64,000 nt of DNA from positions 3,701,569 to 3,765,568 of the forward strand of contig JAKSZT010054458.1 of NCBI GenBank assembly GCA_026826555.1, given 5' to 3'. This stretch comes from Tolypeutes matacus (taxonomy: Eukaryota > Chordata > Mammalia > Cingulata > Chlamyphoridae). The notes beneath the pieces are model-generated. The model was given only the letters and a program-made list of their open reading frames with translations, had not been told where the DNA came from and searched no databases. Each line of letters opens with the position of its first letter. Position 1 is the first letter of the stretch. This document shows, piece after piece, positions 35,630-48,030 of the stretch. Made by a program: the position numbers and the translations under genes.

Positions 35630-38420
35630 CTAGACATAAGGAGTCCAAAGTTTTCTGGTGGCAGTCACAGCCTATAATTCAATAGGAACTTGTCTGTGTT
35701 CCTGGCAAGACTGCCACCTTTGGAGGCTAGAACCTCCAACCATGCAGGACCCTGAGCTTGGGAATGGGTAAGATGGCAAAATCTCTCCCTACTGCCCACT
35801 GGGTCATGGGAGGTGGATAATAAGTGGGTCTGCTCCTTATTCTGTTGTTGGGTTTCTGGACCCATATCTCCTTCCTAATGCTTATATTGTATTTCGAATC
35901 AAAGCACTAAATCCTTTCTGAGTGTTGCTTCAGGGATGGCTCTTCAGCTGTGCTTTTAGAAGACTATTTCAATAGTACTGTGTGAGCCAGCTCCTTTTAC
36001 GTGATACAGCCTGTGGAACTCATAATATGTCACATTTTCTTTACTGTGACATGGGTCCCTCAGTTATATGCTAAGCTGTGCATGAGATTCCATGTCTCTG
36101 AATCAGGCATTCTGGGAGAAACTATATAGTGGTGCTTGCTCTGTTTTTGGGTAGCAAAGGCAAAAACACACCAGGAATATATATCTATTTCTCAGATGAC
36201 AAACCACTGCTCTTCCCAGATGAGAGGTGCTCAAATGTTTTTAAGTTACTACAGTGAGCTAATTGGCTTCCTTAAAGAACAATGCCATAATGGGGACTCA
36301 GAATTATTCTTCTGTTACTTCAGAGGTAAAAGTAACTAGGTCAGCTTTAATAAGTGGTAGTCCATGCTACAGAGGCATATATACCCTCTAATCTATTGCA
36401 CCATGGCCAGTTTCTTTATAGTACTAGTTTTGGGATGGACTATGATGAAGGCTGACCAACACTAGTTTCCTGAATCATTTTGTCTACTAGGTTGATCAAT
36501 GCCTTTTCCATGGTGGATTATTTCTGGTGGGCATTAATACGTGATTAAAAGCAAAATCTTCATAATTTATCCCATATGTCCATTCTTCATTCTCAGATGT
36601 CCTGCCTCCTGTTTTCTAATTCTCATGACCAGATTGTCAGACCATTGATAACTACCCAATAATTTGCATATATTCTTGGGCCAAACTGACTTCCACACAA
36701 AGTAGATAACCAGGTGCACTGCTCACATTTTGTCCATTGAAGGTATTCTCCCTTTCTGTTGTCTTTCAAAACCACTCTTGAATGTTGTTATAATATAATT
36801 AACAATCCAGTTTTGGTTTGCAACAACATACTGAGTAAATTATCCATAAACCATGTTCTGAGTTTCTTCTCACTTTATTTGGTCTTTGTAGCAGTTTGGC
36901 ATTATTTTAGAATTCCAAAAATAGATATTGGATTGTTTATGGGCATATTAGATTATATCGGATTCAGAAGTTTACTTGATGCAATAGTGATTAAGGTTTT
37001 GGTTGGGCCATGTCAGTAGAATGTTAAGGGGGTGGGGACTCACAGAGAAACAGCACCACAGAGAAGGGAGGTTGTAGTTTGTTTGAGCTGTAGCCTCAGG
37101 AAGTAAGCACACGGAGGAGCTTGGTCATCAGGAAGGAGAGAAGGCCCCTGGAAAAGAGACTAGCCATTTTCCTGATATTCTATAGCTGGCCTTGTGGAGA
37201 GACCAATGCAGCTTGAGCCTCGGGGAGAGAGACAAAGCCTAGAGAGACTGACCATGGAGACTTAAGAGGAAGAGGAAGGCTGAAATTCAACAGCCATCTT
37301 GATCCAACATGTAGCAATAGACAGGTGAGGGAAGTATCTTATACTTTATGGCCTGGTAACTGTAATCTTCTACCCCAATAAACACTATAAAAACCAACCG
37401 ATTTCTGGTATTTTCCATCAGCACCCCCTTGGCTGACTAATACAGTCATATTCCCTACCTGTCTGGGGAGGCAGCACTAGTACAAATCTGATGGATGATA
37501 TTGGGCTCAGAAATGCATGCTCATGTAACCTATCCATGCCTTTTGTCCTGCTTTTTCTCATATTATGGTGGACTGCTGATGGAACTTTGTGGCTTAATGA
37601 CTTGGCAGGTTTGACTCCCAGTTCATAATGAACAGCTGTAATTAAACTTGTGATAGACTCTAGTCAAATTTCAGGTTCATTATAGTATTCAGGTTCATTG
37701 TAAGAGCTGGACTAGCAAATAAATTGAGATGCAATAGAAATTAATAGTCTTGCATCCTTTCGAACTATAATGGTGGCACTATCTCTGCCATTCTCCTGGT
37801 GTTGTGATTTTTTTGTTTTGATTTTACTATTTTAACTTGGGGGAGAGGGAGAGTTTTAGAAGTTTCCACATGGTCTTACCTAGTATGAAAACTCTACTTC
37901 ATAGGCCAAGGATACAATGTGCAGTTACTCTAACTACCAAGTGCTTTATTACAATTATATACTAGAGGACTGAGAAAATGACTTCTGGGTGGATCCAGAA
38001 ACCCAGATTTTTACCAGAACTACATTTGTTACCTGGACAATAAGTCCACACTGTTAAGGGGACTATACAGTGGATCTCCAGGTATAATTGTCACTAAGGA
38101 TCTTACATCCAATTGTGCTTGAAATATTTGTATAATCCCCTTTCCTCAGTTTATAGTCACTTTAGGAGATGTCATAAGTTCCTTTGGGGAAAGGCTAATG
38201 ATATCATTACAGTGTGAACATGCCATGGTATAAAGGGGTTTTTCTTGCAATGGATCCTATCTCTTCTTTACTCAATGATGTGAAAATTGGCTCAGGTCCT
38301 GAAACTGGGCAAGTGATCATGAACTTTTAATTGTGGTAAATGTTTTTAACCTCCTCATCCTCCATTTTCCCCTTTTTTGGTTTGGAGATGGTAGGTACCT
38401 TCTTTCTCTTAGGGATTCTA
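35630..38420 (-). pseudogene. ERV-L/MaLR-like pol remnant, antisense
   Basis: Less AT-rich than its surroundings. At 36700-36750 'taaccaggtgcactgctcacattttgtcc' and at 37560-37650 the 'atggtggactgctgatgg...cagttcataatgaacagctgtaatt' segment resemble reversed ERV-L pol (RNase H and RT connection). The remnant at 40800-40880 on the opposite strand encodes the counterpart of the second segment. Every frame is broken. A plus-strand solo LTR splits it at 36887-37444. Boundaries are approximate and the part left of 36500 is less sure. Confidence 0.45.
36887..37444 (+). mobile_element. Solo LTR, plus orientation (copy 5)
   Basis: The only near-complete sense copy of the solo LTR family. It starts TGTAGCAGTTTGGC and ends GGCTGACTAATACA, giving TG...CA ends. 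Flanks are GTCTT (36882-36886) and GTCAT (37445-37449), four of five matching in base content but three by position. Near the 3' end it has CCCAATAAACACTATAAAAACC, a polyadenylation signal, and a YY1-like CAGCCATCTTGATCC at 37300-37314. It fixes the orientation of the other copies. Confidence 0.85.
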
Positions 38421-38843
38421 TGTTAGTTTCTTAGATCTGCCATAACACATACCACAAACTGGATGGTTTTAAAAACAGATGATCTCATAGTTATGGAGGC
38501 TATAAGTCCAAGATTAAGGTGTTGGTAAGACTGTGTCCCTCTGATGTCTCTTGAAAAGAATCTGTTTCATGCCTCTCTCCTGGCTGCTGGTGGCCCCAGG
38601 AATTCCCTGGAATGTAGATGCCTCTGCTTCCATTCTCACAAAACTGGCTTCTCCCTGTGTCTCTCTGTGTCTCCTATCCTTATCTTATAAGGTCACCAGT
38701 CATATTGGATTAGTGGCGTACTCCATTAAAACCTCATTTAATTTGCCTAATTCCATCTGTCTTGACCCTATTTCACCTTCTGGGCTACTGGGAATTCAGA
38801 TATCAACATATCATTTTAGGGGGACACAATTTAACACATAACA
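38421..38843 (-). mobile_element. MLT1-type (MaLR) LTR
   Basis: Plus strand starts TGTTAGTTTCTTAGATCTGCC and ends 'ggacacaatttaacacataaca'. Between are 'ataccacaaactggatgg', 'atggaggctataagtccaagattaaggtgttgg', 'ataaggtcaccagtcatattggatta' and 'acctcatttaatttgcc', the reversed MLT1 order. The plus-strand open frame at 38551-38841 is a by-product of this LTR. Confidence 0.8.
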
Positions 38844-40535
38844 GTAATAACTGCTGATTATTAATATATGTGTGGCTGTCACTTGGCCTCTATTATTTTA
38901 GGGGCCTATATTCCCATGGATATTAATGAGCCCAACTTTCTGATTGCCACAACTATCATAATCTCTGGTCTTCAGAGGGGAGCTACAACTGAAATTATTA
39001 GAGATGCCAGAGACTCTCTCACTAACAGGATTGGTGCTTCTCTCCTATTGAACCTAATCCTCTGGTGAGTTTTCTGTTATCACATAATATATCAGTTATG
39101 CATACCTACTGCCTTGACGATCTTTATTCCTGCTTTTGATATTTACCAGTGCAAATGAATTTCCACCTCACTTAACATTTCTCTAGTCTTCTATGAGCCT
39201 CTGTCACAGTGAGTTTGCCCCATCTCCTTGAATCTTTTTTCAAAATATTAAATCCCATGACCCAAAATGGATACCCAAATGAAAAATAATTTTTAATTTT
39301 TAATTTTTTAAAATTCTGTAACAGAGATTTATATTTGGTCTCCTTGATAACACATCATCAGACCATACCCAGTATAATACTCTGGCTCCCAGCAATATGT
39401 GCTAGCTAATTCTCACAGCTTCTTCAATCTTAATACCATACCTCATTATGAAGCCCAGCACATCACCAGATGAGTAATGCAGGATTTAACTCTAATATAG
39501 AGCCTGGCAGCCAAGAGAGAAGTGGGGGAAGCTCCTGTTGCCTGGCTGGCAGAAGGCCTCTGAATTATCTTCCAGTAGAGAGGATGTTCAAGCTCTTGAT
39601 AGAGATTTGTGAGGCATCTCTGCCATCTCTGAGTATTCACAGGGCTCTGCAGAGCAGATTCTTAGGAGCACCTTTCTATATTTCCTAATATTTGTTTAAT
39701 TTCCCCAGATTTTCTCATCAGGGTACCCATTTTAGTATAATAGACATTCCTTAATTAAGTATTTAAAGATTTCTTGAACTATTGCACTCTAACCATCAAA
39801 TCTTTATTCTGCTGTTCAACTGTGTCTTCCCTTCCATGGCAGGAGATAAGGGCCTCTTTGTTAGCTATGAAAGAGACCCTTTGAATCTCACACTTATATT
39901 TCATTTGCCCTCAGTTTCTAAGTGTCCCTTTGTAGAGCATCATTATAACTTAGCAGTAACTAGACAATGCAGATATACTTTTAGGTTTTGTTCCCCATAC
40001 CTTTCAAATGTCCATATCATATCAATACAAGGATGAATATCTAAGATATTTCCCAGATAAGCACTGGTGAAATCACCTGGTTTGGGTCACCACCTTGTAC
40101 CAGGACTATCTCTATCCCACATAACACTATCTCTATCTTGCATAACATCTTCTGCTACATCTTGCTAATATATATCTGAAAGAATGAGGAGTACATGTGT
40201 GTGTATAGATCTTGAGTGTGTTGAAACAAAAGGGGTGAAATTTAAGGCTTCATAAGATGGAGTTAATGGTCATGGGAGCACTCTCCCATTACTCAGCTCT
40301 CATCAATCCTAATATACTTCAAGGATGGTTTACTCCTTGGAGGTTAGACACTATAATAGTCTGCAATAAATGAGATGGAGATCCCAGAAATGCCTTGAAA
40401 GTGTATTCTGGAAAGTGTCAAAAGACTCAGGGAGATAGGAATGTTAGAATACATTATTATTTAAAATGAGAAACAAAATGTTACTTGAATATATTCATAG
40501 GAGTGATCAATGGACACACTTTTCAGCAATATGAT
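38844..40535. other. Possible ERV internal sequence, unresolved
   Basis: Base composition like the flanking ERV remnants and several phrases that look retroviral ('atctctggtcttcagagggg' near 38960). I cannot assign a strand or gene. Overlapping opposed 64-84-codon frames at 39446-40036 have no recognisable motif. Confidence 0.25.
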
Positions 40536-40539
40536 AACA

Positions 40540-42075
40540 AAAGCAGTAGTGCATGTGCTTCAGCATTGTGAGAAGGTCAGTATTGATTGTATGAGATGCT
40601 CCCAGAGAACTGAACTAGGCAACCTAGTGTTATTGGTAATATTAGGATTCTAGGAAAATAGAGGTCATGTTGCTCTATATAAGCAAATGAAACTACTAGA
40701 CATAGTTACCAAAGGAGGATTTATTACTTGAAAAGCTGTTCTGGGAATGCTACTGAACCATAATGAAAACCAAAATGTTGCATATAAGACATTATGTGAC
40801 TATATGACTTGAACTACCCATTAAGAGTTGGATTCTGGGAGATCTACCACATTATAAGCTCTAGTAGATATAGCATCTATCCATTATATGATGGAAATAT
40901 TACATTAAAGATTGAAGGCAAGAAGGTCCAAATGACCCAAGTGTGTTACAGTTACAAGTGGCTCAGGTTCTCATGCTACCTATTAATTTTGTACCGTCTT
41001 ATCTTACTCAGGCTTCACCTATGGCCCCAAGGGGATACTCCATGATCAGTTGATGGAAAAGGAAATTACTCATAGAGGGCCTGGTTTAATATTTTGAAGC
41101 CACTCTGAAAATGGATTCAATTCCATACAAAGGTGGTTCTAAAAATATTTTTGAGAGGAAATTCCATCAGTTAGGCAGCATGTTATGAGATATTAGTTAA
41201 CACTATTTATAGAAAGAGGGATTGTGAAGGAAGGATACATAAGAACTCAGGAGCAGTGATAAGTGGCTGGCCTGATTGTTCATGGATAATGAAGGAGAAA
41301 TATGGAGAGACTGGAATAAAGGACATATGGGGAAGAAGGTGTGGCTGGAATTATAGGCATAAACACAAAGTTTGTAAGTCTCTGTGGCCTACAGGTATAG
41401 CCACAAGAGGCAAGACAGTGTCTACTACAGAGAAGGCACTCAACCAACATGTAAACAAGATGCTTGTCCTTTACATGTCAGGAATCTTCTACCCTTGACC
41501 ATCTAGTAGTTGCATATTGTTTCAGGGAATGGAGTAGCATAGGTGATAGAGCTGATGCTGCATATGGATCCACCATTATGTCCTCTTTCTCACCAAGACA
41601 ACAACAATGCTGCCTTCTAGCAGCAGAGATTTTAGCTATTCAAATACTTTCCCTATGTGATGGCTTTTAAAGAAATTGCAAAGAAAAACCATTTTTTCAA
41701 ACCATGTAACAGTGAACTTTACATGTGGCATGGAAAAATCTGAGTGATGTCAAGACTCAGCTTGTTCTAGGCAGGATATTTGGTATTTTGCTTAAAATTT
41801 CTAGACTGACCACAACTGTTATGGCCAGTTTTCTGCAAGTTCAGACTGATATTAACAGCATCCTTCCTCAAGTTTGTGCCACATATTTTCTGTGTTTTGC
41901 CCCTAGGCCTGCTCTGAAGCTGTGGGAGCTCACTTGGCTTGCACAAAAAAGTCTCCAGGAAATGTGAGTGAAATAACTCTCCTCAGGGTAATATTGAACA
42001 AATGAAAGAAGGAGATCAGTGGATAAATGTTCCAGTCTCCCTTCCTTTGAGAAGGCTATTGTTAAAGACATTCTA
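40540..42075 (+). pseudogene. ERV-L-like pol remnant, sense
   Basis: Plus-strand translations give weak but ordered matches to ERV-L pol after the RT palm. At 40809-41045 comes a connection segment (MNYPLRVGFWEIYHI). At 41256-41498 comes an RNase H-like frame with KDIWGRRCGW and TTEKALNQHVNKM. At 41500-41670 comes sequence resembling the start of integrase. Frames shift between blocks and there are stops, so no protein can be made. It lies opposite in strand to the remnant at 35630-38420, so the two are separate insertions or an inverted pair. Confidence 0.5.
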
Positions 42076-42307
42076 TGTTCTTCTTAGAAATGCCTGTGGA
42101 AATTAGCATCTTTTGGCCACAACAGGCTTGATAGATCACTCTTATTTGCTTATCCAAAATTTCAAGTCCCATTTTCTTATCTCCCTCACTTTTCCCTGTT
42201 GACATCAGCTTTCAAATAGTGTACCAGTATGCATGTTTTGGTTTCAGTCACTACTTATAGTAGCATGAAATGGAGTCAAGATTTAAGTAGCATGATGCAG
42301 TTTAAAT

Positions 42308-42488
42308 CAATGGTTCCAAAATGAATGTTTATATGAATTTAGAGTACTTTTTAAGATGTAGATGATTCAATTGCAACTCTGGAGATTCTGATTCAGTGTG
42401 TCTTGGAAAAGATCCAAAAATCTTCATTTTACCAAGCTTTCCAACTAAGTTTGTGAAAGAGAGCAGAAGATTGGTTTTGAGAAACTGT
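42308..42488 (+). mobile_element. hAT-Charlie (MER5/MER20-like) element
   Basis: Left end CAATGGTTCCAAA and right end TTTTGAGAAACTG form degenerate inverted repeats related to CAGTGGTTCTCAA. Between are 'tactttttaagatgtagat', 'ctctggagattctgattcag' and 'aaaaatcttcattttaccaagc', the usual order. Non-autonomous and about 180 bp, normal for the family. No clean 8-bp duplication. Confidence 0.7.
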
Positions 42489-43160
42489 TTTAGCTCTTTA
42501 AGACCATCCCTTAAATTTACATATTATTTCAAAATCTCATTTCAACATAGAAATGGGCATCAAAATTACACTCCAGCATGCAATGCTCAAAATAGTCCAA
42601 TGCCATATTTTATGGAAAATACAAAAAAATATGCAGCTGTGGCTGTTCACAATGAAGTGAATAGTGCAATACCAACATCTGTAGAGTGTTTAAAATGCTA
42701 AATTCTCTTAGATCTTGACAGACCCAAATTTGAGAAGGCCACAAATGACAAAGATGTTTTTGTTCTTACTGTGATCCTCACCAGAAACAGATTAAGTCTT
42801 AATGTCAAACCATACTACAATGGCTCAAGCCACATATTATTTTAATAAATGACACTCAGTATATTGCAGAATGATAAATGCTTTCAAAACTTTTTATTTG
42901 AAAATATGTGTTAAATGCTATTTGAAGAAATTCATTAATAGGAATATGGGAGTTAATATCAATTGATACCACATTACACCTAAATATGACCTTCTAAACC
43001 AATTCACCTGAACACCATAATAATTAAAAAGAATAGTTCAGTTAAATTAAAACAATATAACCAGAGCTCATGCCACTTATTCAGATTGCTAGTATTAAAA
43101 CTTGATCTTGTGTAAAAATTATGAATTTTATAAACTGATTTTTTTCTGCTGCTTGCTTTT
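42489..43160. other. Unique-looking DNA
   Basis: No repeat recognised. Includes part of a 101-codon plus-strand frame (42396-42701) that begins inside the hAT element and is probably chance. Confidence 0.4.
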
Positions 43161-43168
43161 TTCTGCAG

Positions 43169-43218
43169 AACCCTTTTAAATTTCGACCATCTGCTGTGTT
43201 TCCTCCATCAGAAAGTAG
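43169..43218 (+). CDS. Candidate 50-bp internal exon
   Basis: Preceded by a strong 3' splice site: a branch-like CTGAT, then TTTTTTTCTGCTGCTTGCTTTTTTCTGCAG. Followed by G|GTGAGA, a good 5' splice site. Two of the three frames are open; the one starting at the first base reads NPFKFRPSAVFPPSES. Joined to the candidate exon at 55343-55373, only the frame starting at base 2 stays open. I do not recognise a protein in either frame. The flanks are not repeat-derived as far as I can see. Splice-like sites occur by chance in this much DNA, so this is a hypothesis. Confidence 0.25.
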
Positions 43219-44085
43219 GTGAGAATAATTCTAACATGTGGTGAAAATATTTACTATAATCTTTGCATGATATTTTAAATTGAATTAATAAGTTTGATCA
43301 TATTATGGGAAAATAAGCTTATCAAATTGAAATAAAAGAGTCGATTTTGTGATTTAGCCCTAGAAATTATTCCATGTATTTTAATATGACACATGATTAT
43401 GAAAGGCTCAAAATAAAAATAATAAATGAGGAAAATATTCCTAGATAGAAAAACTATTTAAAGTCTACTAAATTTCTGTTTTTTTCCACACCAGACATCC
43501 TACACCAGTAACCCTCCCCTGCCATATTTGCTAAAAGAGCATTCCTTTTGTTCTCAATTTTCTAGAAATTCCTAAATTTCTCGTCAAATTATACACTAAA
43601 TGAAATGCTTATGGTAATGACTTTGTTTTGCTTTTCAATTGCTTCTCCAAACACCACAAAAGTACTTACATAAAACCATGCTAACTCTATTCATACTTAA
43701 TAGGTATGACTTAGTTTAAGTAAGCTAAGACATTTATTTTCTTTATTAGTTTTGAAATTAAATCTAAACCAACAATAATGTATTTAGCATAGAGAAAAAT
43801 TATTTTCCCAGTTAGTGTCTTCAAATGTAAGGTCCTTTTATTTTTAATAATACAAATAACTATGTGACATAGGATTAAATTTAATGTTTTCAGATTCCAC
43901 AAATATTTCTATTGGTCTAAAAGTCAATATTGATGCATTTTTACGTTTTCAATATTTTTTCTGACTCAATGACTATAGATGACATTTACAAAAAATATTT
44001 CTTAATAGTGATTATAACATATATATATAGTGTGTGTGTGTGTGTGTGTGTGATTTAGTTAAAAGAGACTCAATTTCAGAATTTT
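43219..44085. other. Unique-looking AT-rich DNA
   Basis: No feature other than a TA/TG microsatellite at the right end. Confidence 0.4.
44018..44052 (+). repeat. (TA)n(TG)n microsatellite
   Basis: ATATATATATAG followed by eleven TG units. Confidence 0.9.
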
Positions 44086-44089
44086 GTGT

Positions 44090-44290
44090 GGTAGCCTCAT
44101 ATTTAGGGCTTGATCTTTGAAAGGATAGCAAAGAAACAAGAGTTCTTGTACTCACTTCCTGTTGAATATATGCATGGCCCTGAAAAAGCCACTTAACCTT
44201 TTTCAACCTCAATTTTCCCTTTGAAAAATGAGGAACTTGAGCCAAATTGGTAGTTTCTAACCTTTCCTTACAAAGAGCAACTTCAAATCT
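44090..44290 (+). repeat. MIR SINE
   Basis: 'ggccctgaaaaagccacttaacctttttcaacctcaattttccctttgaaaaatgaggaac' follows the MIR core order (44173-44235) on the plus strand. Confidence 0.65.
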
Positions 44291-46985
44291 ATCCGATTTT
44301 GAAGAAATGACTGATGATGAAGCACATCCTAGAGGTCAGATGTTAGAAATGGAAAAGTTACTGTAGGTTGCATATGGATACATGACCATTTATAATGGTG
44401 CACCTTTGCCCATGGACAGGCAGAGAAAATATTGGAAGAAGCAATATGACAATACACCAGTAGATAGAAACCTGTTGATTTTGAAAGTTTATAGCTCACT
44501 CTTGTGACCATTTTTTAAATTTGTTGGTTTGTTTGTAAGAATTTATTCTTTGCCTTATAACACACTTATTTTCTGTCTTCCTGTAAGTTTGCACTATTAG
44601 AGAATATGTTTTCCTGCATCCTCTCCTTTAACTTTTTTAGAGAAGAAAGATGGCAATGAGTATAGGGTCTTTACTCAAGTCCACCTAAAGTATGTATAAT
44701 ATATGTATGTTACTAGGCTAATATTTTCATGAACTATAAAGAGAGGTAATAAAAACATTATTTTTCAGAGGTATAGACAGTATTTAGCTTGTGATCTGAA
44801 AGAATATTTCTTTCATGGCTTTAATTGCAATCAAGTTAGGAGAGGTAATCAAGAGATATAAAGGGAAGATATTTTCCCTTTCAAATATTTTTATTCCTAT
44901 GGTTTAAAGAAACATGACTTTCAGCAGTGTCTTGTCTAATTGCAAATTTGTAAATTTCTTTATTCTGATAAGCTACTATGGCTTTATTCAATTTGAAGAA
45001 ACTTGACTATTTTTCTACTAAAAAAAATCAAGAAAAAATAGCACAAAATACAAGGAAAAGTTTTGTTGTGATGACTTTAAAGAATATTCCCTTTAAATTG
45101 GGCACCTATAATTGAAAGAAATTTGATAATATGGCTCAATGTTTATAAAGGCTCAACTAAACTGCTTCAAACATATACAATGCTCGTATAGAGTACAATT
45201 TTAAAAACTTATGGTTATGTCTTGATATCAACATTTTTGGTACAATATCAGTTATATGAATTTTTAACTGCAAGCCTACCAATAGATAATGCAATCTATT
45301 TAATATGTAATATACCTACAATAACATGTCATATCTTCAAGATAATTAAATAGTGCACAATTCTGAGCTACCTTTGAGATATATACACAGAAAATGATAT
45401 GGCCCAAGCTTATTTTGGTTGCCTAATTATCACAATCACATTTTTTAATACACATATTTATTATCCTTTATTTAACTTTAATTTAATTTTCTATTATTTC
45501 ATGCTACTAAAATTAATACAAGGCTAAATTGCTTTCAGTTTGAAGAGCCATATTATAAATTAAAGAAATCTATACATAACATTGCTGAAAGTATATTTTC
45601 AGTTGATGTAATTTTTGAAAAAGTTATTTTTATACTCCAGCTTATGTAACAAATTAGGCATTCAAATATATTAATTCTTTATTTATTACTAGCACTTTAA
45701 AAAGAAAGAACTTATGTTGTACCAGAGGTATAAAATGTTTAGTATATTGAAACAATATATTAAAATTGGAAAATGTTTTTGAATTTATTTTCTTTAATAT
45801 TTATGATATATGATATACATATTTGTTATAAAGTTTGACTATGTAGGTCATTCTAAAGGAATCATTAACTACAATTAGAAATTGTATATATACTCACTAT
45901 GAACATTTGCTTCTGATAAATAGAAAACTTGAGAAACACACCCACAGACAAACAGTCTTTTTTCAGATGTGATTCAAATTTCCTTGAGATTTTTAGCAAT
46001 CTGGAAAGTCTCATAAACTATAAAAAGAAATCTTCCAATGTGTCTTAAACTGAAACTTCCTTTAGAAATCACAGTAAAATAATTTTAGAAACAATGGAAA
46101 TTTTGACTTTAGAACATATATACTCAATTTTAAATTATGAGCCACCATATTCCAAGTAGCCATTTGGTAAACATTTTCATGGATTATTATTATTTTTTTT
46201 TGGTCAGCATTCATACATGTTTCAAGAAAACACAAAATAATTTGCCTTTTGAAAGATGTAATATCTTTTCTCCAGACCACTATACTCTAGTTGCTCTATA
46301 TGGGAAACTTTTTATATTTATAACATTTTTTGATTTCCAGCTCTTATTTTCTAATACTTATGCACACTCACTCATACAAATACTTTCTTACACATACACA
46401 AGCTTAATAAAACTCAGATGCATTGTTACCATCAAATGTCATTTTTTAAAAATTATATATTATATAAATTGCTAGTCAAATACTCTCAATTTTAAAATAG
46501 TTTAAATTATTTTACGTATAAATTTATGTCTGCCTGTTCATTGCTAATATTTAGCTTGAAGCATAAAATACTTTATATTTTAACATTTACATTTTTAAAG
46601 TAGTTAAGTTGCTAATAGTCATGTGTGTCTTATAATTATCACTAAAATCTGATAATCTTTATAACCTGTTCCTTATACCCTTGGAGGAAAATAGACAAGT
46701 ATAATAAGCAGCTGAGGTAAAGGAAATGGCCAGCTGCTGATATACCACATTATATCAAATCAACTCTGCCTGTATTTAAATGTTTTTTTTACCTTTCGTA
46801 AGTGAAGAAAATGTTACTTTGACCAACATATAAGGAAAGAAGTTTAGCAGATAGTGAAATAATATAGATAAGTTATAATAAAATTTGTCTGTAGCCTGAA
46901 AAGAATTATTGTTTCCAAGTTGTCATCCTTGTTAAATGTTGGTTATTCAGGAAAAAGCAAACAAATAAGCAATAAGAATATGAGG
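44291..46985. other. Long unique-looking AT-rich stretch
   Basis: About 2.7 kb with no repeat or gene I can support. The opposed frames at 46062-46475 overlap and are not credible. Confidence 0.45.
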
Positions 46986-46989
46986 TTAA

Positions 46990-47225
46990 AAGTGGAAATT
47001 TTAGTTAGTATATATGTTTCTAGAATAAAAAAATTAAAAATTGTATTGTACAACACAAACTGTGAATCTTAATGTAAACTATGGACTACAGTTAATACTG
47101 AAATTGTAGAACACTAATGCATAGTGTTAATAATGGAGGAGGTATATGGGAAGTTTGTATTTTCTGCATGATTTTTCTGTAAAACTAAAATTTTTCTAAT
47201 TAAATATACACACACACATATATAG
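46990..47225 (+). mobile_element. Old L1 3' end
   Basis: 'gtacaacacaaactgtgaatcttaatgtaaactatggac', 'aatgcatagtgttaataatgg' and 'gcatgatttttctgtaaaac' are the L1 3' UTR phrases also seen at 12000-12190. Ends with AATTAAATATA and an (AC)n run. Confidence 0.75.
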
Positions 47226-47507
47226 GCTCTAAAATATTAATACACTAGAAGAAATGAAGTTTTTCAAATTTTTGTAATAACTACTGTCAATAAAGCATGG
47301 ATTTTCACTATTAGTTTGAGAAAGCAAATTACCACGCAATTATTTAACTACTATATCTTAAATACTACAGTAAAGTTTCATTAGTTACCAAGTACAATTG
47401 CATGTGTGAGTGTGTGAGAGTGAATGTTAAGTGTGCTGTGTGCTCATGCATACTTACATATTTATATACATTATTTATTGAAAAATGAAAATAATAATTT
47501 TAATAGC

Positions 47508-47625
47508 TAAAGTTTATTGAGTGGTTATTAATAGCAGGCAGTCTTATGATTGTTTTACACATTACATTTATTCTATTATTACAAGCAAGCTTATGAGATA
47601 GATATTATCAATATTCATTCAGGTC
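47508..47625 (-). repeat. MIR SINE
   Basis: 'gtttattgagtggttattaatagcaggcagtc', 'tttacacattacatttattc' and 'cttatgagatagatattatc' match the reversed MIR 3' half. Confidence 0.65.
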
Positions 47626-48030
47626 TCTGAAGAAAAAGCACAATGGGGATAACCATAAAGCAGATCTAATCAAGTTCAGAAGATGAGGTAAGCCTTATTA
47701 GAGAAATTATATTTGATTTAAATTTTAAATGCTAAATAAGAATAAGGCAGCCAAAGATAGAAAAGCAGTGTATATGCTAATAACAACCCAGAAATGTAAA
47801 GGCTCAGTGGACAAGAGTGTAGTATATTTGAGTAACAGAAAAAGGGCAGAAAATCATGGCATCAAACAGAAAATTTCTAAGCCATTTCCATGTTTATGTC
47901 TTCATCACAAAACGGATAGCAATCTCTTTATAAACAATTTCAGGGTATAGATAAAAAAAAAAAGACCATTTCTAAACTTGTTTAGGGGCTATAATTACTT
48001 GGATTACAAAACTTGAGAAATATATGGCAG
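47626..48030. other. No recognisable feature
   Basis: AT-rich DNA; a 73-codon frame at 47729-47950 has no recognisable motif. Confidence 0.4.

Noticed and set aside
38551..38841. 96-codon plus-strand open frame
   Set aside because: It lies wholly inside an MLT1-type LTR in antisense.
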